This document shows, one piece after another, positions 1 through 11,900 of a DNA stretch of 64,000 bases. Source of the stretch: Lichenostomus cassidix. Taxonomy: Eukaryota > Chordata > Aves > Passeriformes > Meliphagidae. The first letter of the stretch is position 1, and each line of letters opens with the position of its first letter. The position numbers and the translations under genes are program-made. The stretch is from positions 7,182,501 to 7,246,500 of the forward strand of contig CM039193.1 of the NCBI GenBank assembly GCA_008360975.2, in the 5' to 3' direction. The notes below the pieces were generated by a model, which worked only from the letters and a program-made list of their open reading frames with translations, was not told where the DNA came from and ran no database searches.

Positions 1-872
1 TTGTTCATCAAAGGAAAAGATGAAGAACAGGGATGCTAAATTCAAAGTTATTCAAATTGCAAAAATGAATAATGCATGACTTTTATATTAAATACACACT
101 GTATTAAGTAGTCTACATTTCATCCAACTCTGTCTTTCATTTTTAAACATTTTGAACTACAATATGAATAATCAAGTAAAGGAAGCTTATTTAGACAGAG
201 AAATACCTTATTTGAATGCAAACTGGAAGTATCTGACTATGATTAATTTTCGGTTATCAGTTAGGGAGGGTTTTTTCCTAAGCACTTGGGAAGTCATAGT
301 TAGCAGTGAAAAAAGAGTATTTCTTAAGGAAAAAGTAGCTTTGCTAATACACAGTTTAAGTAGGGCAGGGTGTACTCGATCTAATTTTTCATGGCTACAA
401 GCAATGCTCTAAGTTTTCATTAATGAATGCCAAAGATTAAAATTAAAAAATACACATAATTGGATTAAAATTATGACTAAAATAGATTATAATCAATTGA
501 TTATGCTTTAATAACATAACACTTTTGAAAACATATCATTCTTTTGTATCACTTGCCATCCAGATGCACGGTGCAGAGTTTTAGAAATCAGAGTCACAAA
601 GATCTTCACGTGAAGCTTAAAGAAAAAGGGACTTAAAGACTCCGGTGTCTGCCTGCCATATCCTTCAAGAGCATATTGAAACAGTAAATGCCATGAAATT
701 AAAGTTCCTAAGAGCTTGAGACAGTTTTGAAAATGGCATTTTGAAGTCATATCACTTTAAAAATTTCAAATTTAAGTCAGTTATTGTTGTTGGTAAAACT
801 GTAAGGAGAATAATTTCCAGGCTAAGCAAGAGTATTCGTTGATTACCATAGAAATATTTTATATATCTATAC

Positions 873-890
873 ATACACACATGTGTGTAT
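873..890. repeat. Perfect 18 bp palindrome
   Basis: ATACACACATGTGTGTAT reads the same on both strands. It sits next to a short TA-rich stretch (ATATATCTATACAT) and is probably a microsatellite-derived AC/GT junction. Confidence 0.75.
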
Positions 891-3800
891 TTCTAGGAGG
901 GAGAAAGTGGCTCAGGGTGGAAACTACATGATTGATGAGACAGCATTTGCTGACAGGTACTAGGAAATAACTGGCAGACAAAAGCAATAAAAGACAGCAA
1001 AGCAAATGTGTTCACCTGCAAACATGTGTGAACCACTGCAATCGATGCTGCAAAACCAACCCGTGAGCCACCTACTCGTTCTCACTCATAAACCAGAGCC
1101 CTGCAATGGCCTCTTCTGCAGCTCCTTGTCCTCCTCTCATCTCAGCACCTGAGCACCCAGGTAGAAATATGAAGAACCAGGAAAGCAGAGCCCTAGAGAT
1201 GGCAATCCTGAAGACAGACCCTGGAGCTACAGAGCATTCCTCTGGGAAAGTACAGTAACCTGCTGCTGCTATCAGTGCTCCCAGGTGATGCAGCAAAGAG
1301 CAACATCCAAAACTTCCACTGAGATGCCCCACTAATGCAGACAGTTTCATCCACAGGTAACAAACAGCAATGCATTATTTACAGCACCAATGCTCAGAAA
1401 AACATGCTCACTCTAATACCCCAAAGGTAAAAATAGCAAGCACCACAGATTCATTGTTGACCATTAAGACAATGAATGTGGCATTTAAAATACTGAGTGT
1501 TCCGCAGCATAAAAGGACAATATTGTATTTCAACTCTTACATTCACAAAAAAACAATAAACCAAACCAGCTGGTAACACATTTGACCTTCTGATACAACA
1601 TTCACATCTACCTCTTGGTCTGTCTCCCACAGCTGCAACGTGAAAAGTCACACCCAGCATATTGTTTGGGCTGAGAAATCTCCCTGGCCTTTTGCATGGG
1701 ACAAAGGGCTATTTTCTGTACAACCTGACCCAAAGGCAAAGCAACTGCAGACGTGCTTTAAAAGTGTGACCTATTTACACCCTTTGTCAAGTCATCACCA
1801 TTAGGTCTGAACTAATACTAAATTGTGCACAACAATTTATTGAGCAGAGGAAAAAATCAGATCTTAAACCAGATATCAGCAGTGGATCTCCACCAATTAC
1901 TGCCTTTTTCACATGCTGGTGACAACAAATATTATATTGAAAGAGCCATCAGTTGAATGTTTTGCCTTCACGGACCAACTTGCTAAAAATATATTCTGTA
2001 AATCCCTGGATAAAGATAGACCTGAATTTTAACCAAATCACTGTAGACTAAGAGGCTTCTTGAGATATGCAGGTAAACAGCACACAATTATCTGTGATCA
2101 AAACTCTTTTAAATCTAACAGGAACTTGGATTGGACATCACAAGAAAATAACTATATGCCAAGTCCATTTATATCTCATGGAATGCTTTGGGACTTTCAT
2201 CGTGATTTTCTGTAAGAAAACAGGAACTTGGCTGCATTGAAAACAATATCTTAAAATGAGCTTATTTCCAAAATTAATGTATGTGCAGTGCCTGATAGGT
2301 ACCCAGCTACACTTTGAATAACTGAAATCTGCAATACCACTATGAAGAGCTTTGAAAGTCTCCCAAATTTGTTAAACAATGTTATTGCCAATTTCATTTT
2401 CACAATGAGCCAAGACATTCTAAAGCTTCTGCGTTCAAACATTTAAAAAGCAAACACACAAAAATAATCAAAAGGACACCATGTCGCACACCCACTGAGC
2501 CAGAACTCCCCATATAAAGCAGGCTGCAAAGCACAGCCAAGGACCAGACTCATGGGGGTGATAATAAAGATGAGATTACAAATATTATATATTACTTTAA
2601 CTGAGAGGATCATCAGATGAGCACTTGCAGTGTAAATCCTGCAGGAAGAGCAGTATCTGACAGTCCTCTGTTCTCAGGGTAATTCTTGTCATTTATTGTG
2701 CAATTATTTTTCTCACTTTTATTTAGGTTTTTTTTTTTAAAAAAAAGAGCCTCTGCTGAGCAATGTAAGGAGCTGTAAGGACACAGAAAGCACAGCATGG
2801 CAGGGAGGAGGGGAGTGAGATAATAACACAGTCCTGCAGACTAATTTAATCTCAGACAACCAGTGAGTGGTACAAAAAAACAGGGGGAATGAATAAAAAA
2901 GGCAAGTCTCTTATTCACAAAAAAACCATTTCCATGCCAGGTGTTGGGCTCTGGCTTAATTTTTCTCACTCCCTTTCTTAAAACAGCTTAGGAGAAAATG
3001 GTTTAGCTGCAGACAAGAGGTCTTAACACTTTAGAGAAGGAAAATGTTATTCTGAACCTTTCATGCTTAAGCAGTGCTGATGCACAGCTGTTCTAGACTG
3101 GGATGAGACTTCTGGTTTCACAAAACCTAACCTGAGGCAGAGGTACATGAGGCTGGACAGGCAAGGAAACTAAGAAGTACAGAATAACCACTAAGGATAT
3201 GAGGAAAAAGAGACTACGACAAAGAGTTTAGAGGAGGGAGGATCCCTGGAAAAAGCTGGACTCTGGCAGAAGCTGAAGTGAAGCAGAAGAGCCCAGAGGA
3301 GCATGGATTGTTCACATCTGCTCCAGCAGAGCCAGAGCAAAACTACATCTTCTCAGAGTTCCCCACCCCTCTTTTCTAAGCAAACATCCCCAAAACCCAT
3401 CAGCATAGCATCCAGATTCTGCTCCCTACAGATGCTTTGTCCACATCCAACATCAGCTTTAATTCTTAACTTTTAACAACTGCAATAATTTTTTGTTAGC
3501 TTGACTTAGTTTTCCTGAGCAATCTATTAATTCTCTGGTCTTTACTCAGCTGTGGCCAGCACTGCTTTCTGCAGAGCAGACAGGTGAAGGACCAGAGATT
3601 TCCAACACTTCCACCATTGATTCCTTTAAATAATACAGACCCCTGCAGCTATGCACAGAGCTGCCCTATATAAAGGTGTGAACTTATCACCTCTGCTCTC
3701 ATCTTCATTTCCCACTTCCCTCCTCCTCCCCTTTGCTCCATAGCAGTCATGTCCTGGCCCCTTTCACAGGGCTACTCTGACTGTGAACACAAGAACAGAT

Positions 3801-5604
3801 CTGAAAACAAAGCAATATATCCAGATCATCCCTGAAGAAAAAGAAATGCTCCTCCATGTTTCCTTCTCAGTTTAAAGCATCGTGCTGCTCTCCCTTTCAT
3901 GCCCTGCCCTTGTTCCAAATTGAGCTGCTGCTTTCTTCAAAGTTTTACTTTCAAAGATGAGGTCCCACTGTATCACATCTCACTCTCACCCCTCTCCCCC
4001 ACCTTTCTTCTCTACAGCCCCATGTTATTTAGTGTAGAAGGCAAACAGCTTGTCAGGTGGTGTTATGGTTAGAGTTAAAAACAAAAGAAAAAACCTGTCA
4101 TGGTGCTAATGGTGTTTTCTTGTTATTATGCCTTCTGGTGTGATAGATCCACAGGGTAACTAACACCATCTAGATTGCTTCCTTTTTAGTGCTGATTTAT
4201 TTTAACAGGTTATTCACTGATTTTTCACCTAGAACAACTGGAGAGATGTGCAACATATTTATTCTCTATCCTTTTTCATTATTAAAGCAGTTGTTTCCAC
4301 TGTGTTTTGGTAGCTTCTCCCCAGCAAGCCCAGACACTTTCATGGTCTCCTGCCTGACCCCTTCTGGCCCATCTCAAGGGAGATCCAAGACTACACTCTG
4401 CTCCATGCTGAGTTCCAGTTACAGCTTTTTAAGACTTTTCCAAGCTCCCTTTTAAATAAACAAAGGTTTCTCCCCTCCCCTCACCCCACCTCATGTTCAC
4501 AAAGAAGCAACAGATGCCATTGATTCACTTTGTACCTAAGCTTTTGATCTGGTAGCACTTTGATTTTCAGTGCTCACTTTTGACAAGGAAGGGAATAAGA
4601 GCCCCATTTTTGTGACATTAATAGAACCTTTTCTGCTGTGGTAATTTATTTGTGCTCTGCTAATAATTTTCTGCTGATCTGTGTAGATTCTTGGTGACAG
4701 CCACAGAGAACAGGACAGAGTGACAAAAACATGGTTTCCATAACCCTGAAATCTTTTCCAGAGGCCTGGGGTAGTGTGGGCTGCTCTACCCTCTGACAAC
4801 ACTTTGTCTGCACAGTAAAACTGTGGTCCTGTGCAGAGCACCTGTGCCAGGCTGGGAAAAGGTGAATTTCACAGAGCCTCCAGCACTGGGTGCTGCCCCA
4901 GGACTGATACTGGGGAAGACCAATTTAATGCTTTGCAGGCAGCTGGTAAAAACAAGGAAAGGGCATCTCTAAGAGGCTTACAGACAAAATGGTACCAAAA
5001 AGGGCAAATCAAAGACAGCAAAGGTGGGAAAAGCAATGTTTCTGTGCAATTGCTCCATCCTGCCAGGTGCTCCTCTGAGACCTTGCTGGAGACTGTGGCA
5101 GACAAAAGCTTTTGTAGCCATTTTAATGCAAATCAACTGCATAACACATAACCTGGTATTTCACAGTCCCCTATTCCCACAAGGGCACAATCACTCTCTC
5201 TGAGGCCTCGCCAGCCTCCTCAGCCCTTGCACAAGAACAGCTCTTTGCTGCCCTGTGATCCTCAGCATCACCAGGAAGGACGAGGAGCAGAGAGGGGCTC
5301 AGAGCACCCAGCCAAGCACATCAGCAGCAAAACAGGGGCAGAAGAATCAGATCTGCAGCACCAAGACTGCCCCATGTGCTGTGCAAGCACAGCCAAGCAC
5401 AAGTGACTTTTTAACCTATGATCCAACTTCAATTAACAACATGCATCACCCATCCCACCAGCTTTCATGATGAGAAGAGCATTTGCAAAGGAGCCAAAAT
5501 AGACCCCCAGCAATCAGAGCTGAAAGACACTGGCAAGTCAGCACCAGAAGATCCAAATCCCACCTGCCTGTAGCCCATCCCTTCTCCAGGGAGGGCTGCC
5601 TGCT

Positions 5605-5704
5605 CGCAGCTGTCAGTCCCTGGTGGCTCCGTGGCAGACGCGCTCACCACGCGCCCTGCGGCAGGGAAAGCAGCAGTGAGAAGAGCAGGCACCTGGCGGG
5701 CGGG
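5605..5704. promoter_or_regulatory. Intronic CpG cluster with an Sp1-like site
   Basis: Nine CpG dinucleotides fall within about 98 bp of otherwise CpG-poor DNA, ending with GGCGGGCGGG at 5695-5704. It is too short for a CpG island in the usual sense. It might be a small regulatory element or alternative promoter, but no TATA, exon or transcript signal is seen with it. Confidence 0.25.
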
Positions 5705-8700
5705 AGGTGTGACAAATCCTTGGCAGAGCACAAAACCAAAAGCAATTTTAAAATCAGCAACAAGCATTTGACAGCTCCTGTAAGAGCCTCCTCGGTGTTC
5801 CCATGCCGTGGATGTGGGATTTGGGGAGTGGTGAGGGAACATCCTGTTCAGCAGCAAGAACATGGGGCAAACCTCAAACCTCAAATAATCTGTATTATCA
5901 CAGATCCAGACATCATTAGGCAGCTTGGTACACCATGATTTTCCTCCCAGCTAAGAAACTTTGTATGGTTGCTCATGTAAAATTAAGTTTAATGTGGCAT
6001 TAAGATTCTATAAAATGATGCCTGAAGATGAGGAAACAAAGTCAACTAAGTAGCGAGTAAGCCTGTATTGATTTTTATGTGTATGTTTTCCTATCATTGT
6101 TACTAAGCTGGTGACACTGTGAAGGGCACAATTATTTATGTTCCATCAAATTAGTAAGTGATTCGAATCCCTGATGAAATATCAAGCAAAAATTGCTTTC
6201 ACTTCTACAGAAAGTACTTCTGACTTTGGAAATGTTCGCATACCCCTGGAAGGGCAGTATAAGAATACAAGGACTTCGCAGAAAAAAAAAGAAAAGGATG
6301 CAAAAAAATTTAAAAAACCCCAGCTCATGACTCATGAGTACCATCTTTATATCTACCTGAGTGTCACCAGATCTGTCACCATTATGTGGGAGCACTATAC
6401 AGTGGGGTGCAGAGCAGAGTCCCCATTCAGGACCATTCCAGTAAATGACAAAATGAGGACAACGAGGGTTTGTGTGAGTGTGCAATTCCATACTGAAAAG
6501 TGAAGGACTGCAAGGAAGGAGTGACTGCTCAGCACAACCCAGGAAGGATGCTCTGCCAGATGGAGAGAGAAGGACACAAAAACCTCAACATTTGTATGTA
6601 TTCTTAATTTTTACATTATATGTATGTGCCTCTGTATTGTGACAACTGCCTAAAATCAACATGGTAGTGGAAATGTTATAAAATGCAAAGAAACTTAAGG
6701 TTTCAATTTTGCCTCCTTTTGTTGGATCCCTGCTTGATCCAACCACTCTGTTCAAAAGCCACAAGAGTTTTCCACTGTATTTCAGCCAAAAAGTCCATGT
6801 TGCCTTAGGGTCCCAGTTGAATGCAGCCAAATGGAAGGCAGGAAGAAGCTTTTCAGATAAATTCATAAAAATGTGCTCATGTAAGATGTAAGTAAATCAC
6901 AACAAGAAAAGAAATGCAAGCATCTGGAATGAAACCCTCACATCTTTACTATTATTCTACATAATAACATTAAAAGCAAGATATGATACGAGAATTCTTC
7001 GCTGAAGCGTTCTATCAATATTTAAGTTAAAGAGAACGATCTCTTTGAACAACTGCTTTGCAGGAGGAAATTCCTTTACTCCAACCACCAAAAGAGCCTT
7101 AGAAAAGGCCTTTAATCAGGGCCTTTGAAACAGGAAGGAAAGCATGATTTTCCTCTTTTTCTTCCTTAATGTTTTGAAAAGGAAACAAGCTATTGAAATA
7201 TATCAAGTGATTTCCTTCACTTGAAACACTAGCAGACTTCTGTGCATTGTGCGCCAAACAAAAATAAACGCCTTTTATCCACCCAGATTTTGCCGTGGGT
7301 AAGACAGCAGGGAGATGGACTGATCATTGTGTGGTCAGGGAATCACAGCCTCGGCACCGAGTCACATCCTACCCAAACAATTATTTTTGGGAATGGAATA
7401 ATCCCCTAAGGAGACACCAGTGTGATTACCCATGAGTGGCTGTTTTGACTGCAAGGAGCAAGAGAGGGAGCAGAAAAACCTGAGGAGGTGGCTAAAGCAC
7501 TGTGTGCTTGCAAGGGGTTGGGAGTCTTGGAATAGAAAGCAGGTAAAGAACAAAACTAAAAAGAGATCCCAGTCCAGTTAAATGGCAACTTGGCTGCAGT
7601 GTCAAATTACACAGACGTTGAAAAAAGCTTTGCAGCCTAACTCATCCCAGCTTTGCTTTTCCTGGCCTGTTTTGTTACCCAGTGGGAGCGAGGTAATAAC
7701 TTCTATTTTTGTAGAAAACAACACCACTTTTTCAGCCTGGTGTGTTGTTTTTATTTCACGGCAGAACACTGCAATTTATAAGCAGCAAAACCTAAGGAAA
7801 ATGCTCTAAATGAAGGACTTTATGGCATGTTACCATTTAACCCGTTTTTCACTGTGTTTGGATTTATTGGCCTTCCCAGTTGCAATGTTAAATGATTCTG
7901 AAAGTAGAACAATTAATCCAAAATCCTATTTGTTTTAATCTAACACTGTCAACTAGTTTTAGGTTTGCAGTCAAGAGAAAAAAAATGTCTGTTAAGCTCT
8001 ACAGCACTAGCTAATGTCTAAAGACAATCCTCAGAAAAGGTGCTAAGATGTTTTATCACAGCGCTATAGATGGGACGGAGATTTATTATTGTACTGAGCA
8101 CCATTCCAGCAGATGCCTCTTGAATTACAATGAGATTATTAAAACTTTACAAATCATTATATTAAAACCTGACAAGAGTACTTTGGGAACCGGAGCATCT
8201 TGATGTCATTGCTGGTGATGCATTACCTGTGGTAAGGCTTCAGGAAAATTCCTAAGTAAAAAATTGGTTATAAAAGTATAAAATATATTAATATTTATTT
8301 CAGTACCTGCTATAAGTTCAAGGATAATAGGTATATGCATCAGAACAGCTGAATGATCGTATTTATGTCAGCATTAGAAAGATGTTCATCTGCTGCAAAG
8401 TTTAATTAATTTTCATAGATAGTTAATTTTCTGTTTCATTATCAGCTCCCTAAATTTGAAAGACAAATAATTTATAAACAAATAGAAACTTCAGAGAGGT
8501 GTATTTTTAGAGCAAACAGAAGATAAATAACAGAGTGAAGCATCCACGCTGCCTTCGAAGTTCTAATATGAATGATAGATTGCAGCAGGTTGTGATTGAT
8601 AACTTAAGCATTCTGGAACACTGACTGAAAAGAAACAAATTGTTTACTGCTCACCCCAAACCATTCTCAGGTAACAAATGACTCTGATATTTACCAATCA

Positions 8701-8840
8701 AATAATGGCTGTGATGCCCTTAAACATCAGTGAATGAGGAATGTGTGGGCTCACCGAGTCCTTCCAGGGGTGACCTGATCCCTTAAGGACAACATTCCTG
8801 CCCTTCTCCCCTTCCCAACACGTAGAAAGTTTAAGCAGCT

Positions 8841-8846
8841 ACTTAC
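8841..8846 (-). other. PTPRG: 5' splice site (donor) of the 8.9 kb PTPRG exon
   Basis: Minus-strand CATG followed by GTAAGT. It splits a codon after its first base, matching the phase-1 boundary at this point of the CA domain. Confidence 0.92.
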
Positions 8847-8913
8847 CATGATGTACAACGCCCTTCAACCCATGGATAATGGGATCCAGTGCTGAATTGT
8901 CCCTCTGACTGAC
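8847..8913 (-). CDS. PTPRG: PTPRG internal coding exon (carbonic-anhydrase-like domain, CA exon-5 equivalent)
   Basis: Next PTPRG exon in transcription order, 67 nt on the minus strand. In the frame set by the previous exon it reads VSQ and then RDNSALDPIIHGLKGVVHH, ending with a single G of a split codon. PTPRG continues with Glu there, so the next exon should begin with AG or AA. Upstream is a fair pyrimidine stretch (TTCTGTATCCTTTGCATGTAG); downstream is a strong donor (CATG then GTAAGT). Length and phase match the short exon 5 of alpha-CA genes, which encodes the helix after the conserved strand of exon 4. A second frame is also open through the exon, but only the chosen frame agrees with the phase of the upstream exon and with PTPRG. 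There is no initiator Met because it is internal. It encodes roughly residues 207-229. No frameshift or in-frame stop is present, so the gene looks intact here. Confidence 0.94.
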
Positions 8914-8940
8914 CTACATGCAAAGGATACAGAATTGGTT
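8914..8940 (-). other. PTPRG: 3' splice site (acceptor) of the 8.9 kb PTPRG exon
   Basis: Minus-strand TTCTGTATCCTTTGCATGTAG immediately before the exon. The tract is moderately pyrimidine-rich and interrupted by purines, so this acceptor is weaker than its partner donor. TAACC, a possible branch-point surrounding, lies a little further upstream. Confidence 0.85.
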
Positions 8941-11900
8941 ACATCTACTCTGGCATCAGGCAGAACAGTCTCAGATTAATCTTCTAAAGAGAAAAAAATA
9001 AAAGATGTTATCTAACAAGCTGCTTAGTTCTCACATTTACAATGGATCTTCACCAAATGCCAAAGGTACACGGCGTAACAAAATAAAGTGAGGAAGGTTA
9101 AATCAAAGAAAAGGTAACCTCTGAATTCTTTAAAACATTAGCCCCATTATTGGCCCTGCAAAGCCTAAAAACACAGAGCTGATTTTTCTCCATCTATTTC
9201 TGCTTTCATAGAGGAAAACTGCAATGATAAGCAGAAGTTATCTCAGACCAGTTCATTCCTTACTGACACAGCCATAAATCTGGTGCTGCCACTGCAGTCA
9301 GTGAATTGGACCCCTTTCAGCCCTAATGGAGTTAGACCTTGGCATCTCATTGCTATTTGTATTTTTAAGTTTATTTAATTTAGCGTCACTTGGACAAAGG
9401 AAAGGGAAAAAAGCTATGTGAGATGATCTAGAAAAACATCACCAATTTTTGACAGTGTAATTGCCTGCACTGCCAGACCAAAACCTGCAACATTCCTTCT
9501 ATCACCCAGAAATTGCCCACGTCCTTCACAACAGTGAGATCCAGCACCAGAGAGAGGAGGGAGAGGCTGCAGGAAGGATTAACCCTGTTGAGCTCCATGA
9601 CTTCCAAATTAAACCTATCACGTCAGTCACTTGCACACAGCCAAGGTATTTACAACCAATAATGAATTTTTTTTAACCTTTTGCCTCTTCAGAGGTATTG
9701 TAGGAATAATTCACAATTTCTGTGAACACGTTCCATTATTTGAAATACTTGCCAATTTACTTTTGGGAGATAAATACTGCCATGTATCTTATTCATGGGG
9801 TACATTCCTTTTTTTTTTGCCCACCAGTCAGGTTCAGAACCTGAGTAGTGTTGATAATTTCTGGATGGGCTGCTCCCAATGGGCAACACATCAGATGGAA
9901 AAGAGTTCTTCTGGATTTTACTGCCTGCTGATGACCTCAATGTCATGAGGAAAAACAGAGTTTAATCACATTAGGGCAGTGTATTAACATATTTGGAAAG
10001 GAGTGGAGACAAAAGAAGAAAACCCTGAGAAAGGACCTTGTGCCCAACAGGGAACAAACTGATATGTGAAGGGCAGAACCAGCTTGGAGCTGTTCCTGGG
10101 AGAGGACATCATTGACCACAGCACATCCAAAAAATGTATTGTAAAAATATCACAAATTTTACTGGCCTGACAAGAAAACTGAAATCCACTGCCCAAGTTT
10201 CACAAGCACAAGCTCCTCTTATCTTCTCCTTCCTCCCCTTAACTAATTAGGAATCTTAGAACCCTCATTATCTTCTCAGCCAACTGCACTGAGATAAACC
10301 ACAACAAACCACCTTTCTGTTTTTTGTTTATTTGCCCTTTGAACCACTCTGCTGTGCTCAGGACACATTCTCCTGCACTTCTCTAGAGACAAAATGGTTT
10401 GGTGTTGTAAATGGAAATTGAAAATCCTTTCCTCATCACAGTACTCCAGAACTTGCAATGATCATCTAGGGCAAGAAATGCAATAAAATTATCAAAGTAG
10501 CAAAAGCGCTTTGAAATATATACAGCTTAGATGTTACTGGACATAACACCATTACCCCTGAAGGCTGCAAGCTCTTTGAAGCATGAACTTTTATGTGCCC
10601 AAAGGGGTGCTCTGTACACTCTGGATCCTGTATAAATAATAATCACAGTACAGTGGACCCAATGACCCACTTTGCGGGTTCTGCCTGGCAGCTGACAAAT
10701 CAAAAAGAAACACTAAAAATACAGAGCCTGTTGTGAGACACATTCCTGCATCTTTTCCATTTATCCAGGTTTCTCCAACCATTTTTTCATTGGCACCATT
10801 GAAAAAACAAATCATTAAAATGCTACCAGCATTTAAGTACAAGAATGTAAGAAAATCTTGCTCTGGATTTAAACAATGTTTTATTTATTGCTGCCTAACC
10901 ATAAGTGGTAAAGACTTTCATTTTGTTTACTTTGGTTTTATTTCTGGTGACAGCAGCAATCAGTTTGAAGAAAGCAAATAGACAGAAAGAATCATAAAGG
11001 TTAGAACTCTTCCTTTTGGGATTTTGTGTCAAAGTAGATCAATCCTTAACCTCAGCCCTGGCAGCGCCCCTTTAATCTGCTGAGGTGGTGTGACTGTATA
11101 GATCCAGCCATGCAGCCTCTTTGATAACACATTCTGCAAATGTGCTGTGTTCTTCAACAGCACAAAACCAACAGGAACAGGATTTCTTTGGAGGCTGGAA
11201 AGCAAATGCTCCATGCATCTGTAATCTTGTTTTCTCCGGGGGTATGGGGAGTGGGATCTCATGTTTCTTTAGAAATCACATTCAAACAAGTACCACTTGC
11301 AGAGATGTCAGTTCAGACCTGCATGAGATATAGCTTTATTTTCCTTCCACATGCTTTCCCTGTTTTTACCTTAAATTCACACACAGTTCTCTCACACTTC
11401 AGTACAACTGTTTCAGGATCTTGGCAAGACCATTAGAAAAGTGACCAAAAGTTTTCTCATTTTGTGGAAGGGTTCAGACTTCAGAACAGAAGTTTTCTTA
11501 CATCTTTTTCTTCTTCAAATTCTTTTAAAAATCCAAACCCCCACCTTGAATTTCATCTCTCCCCCCCCAACTTCTATATATCCTTTTTCTGCCTGTGTTC
11601 ACAGAGAAAAGGAGGTTTCTGAAACCCAAAATGTCAAGTTCTATCCCCATTGCTGCACATATCTGGTTTAACTGGCCTGCAGCTACCATGCTGGTTGAGA
11701 TCAGAGGTTCACCCACATAAGAATCCTGTCTCTGATAACAGCTGATACTTAAAAGAAAGGAAGGGGGGGAGAAGGACAGAAAAAGGACAAAAATCTCCAG
11801 AATAAGAATTGTCCTTCTGACCTGCTTTATGATTCCATGTCATGAAGCTTGAGCTTATATCCTCCTACAAACTGTTTTTAACTTTTTTTGTTATATAATA

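Larger units (their letters stand above)
1..8846 (-). other. PTPRG: PTPRG intron, 5' part (downstream of the 8.9 kb exon)
   Basis: Non-coding. The exon expected next, which should carry the PTPRG wording YRYTGSLTTPPCSE, was searched for by its reverse-complement codon pattern and not seen, so the intron runs past the window edge. Contents noted: an 18 bp perfect palindrome at 873-890, a T11-A8 run at about 2728-2746, isolated TATA-like words at about 2513 and 3667 with no gene attached, and a compact CpG cluster at 5605-5704. Open frames here are short and overlap on both strands with no recognisable protein. No mobile element is clear to the eye. Confidence 0.85.

Noticed and set aside
3664..3700. 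TATA-like CTATATAAAGG with a pyrimidine-rich start region downstream
   Set aside because: No first exon, CpG context or open frame follows; such words are frequent in AT-rich introns.
4036..4062. Minus-strand words reading TITPPDK as the exon carrying LTTPPCSE
   Set aside because: The Cys and Ser-Glu are missing and the flanking translation does not match PTPRG; there is no proper acceptor.
5465..5938. Overlapping 139- and 151-codon frames on opposite strands
   Set aside because: They fall on the GC-richer CpG cluster, which lowers stop frequency on both strands. Neither peptide is recognisable.
10981..11010. AGAATCATAAAGGTTAGAAC as the end of an inverted CR1
   Set aside because: The resemblance to the CR1 tail is limited to about 20 bases, and the following sequence does not continue into CR1.
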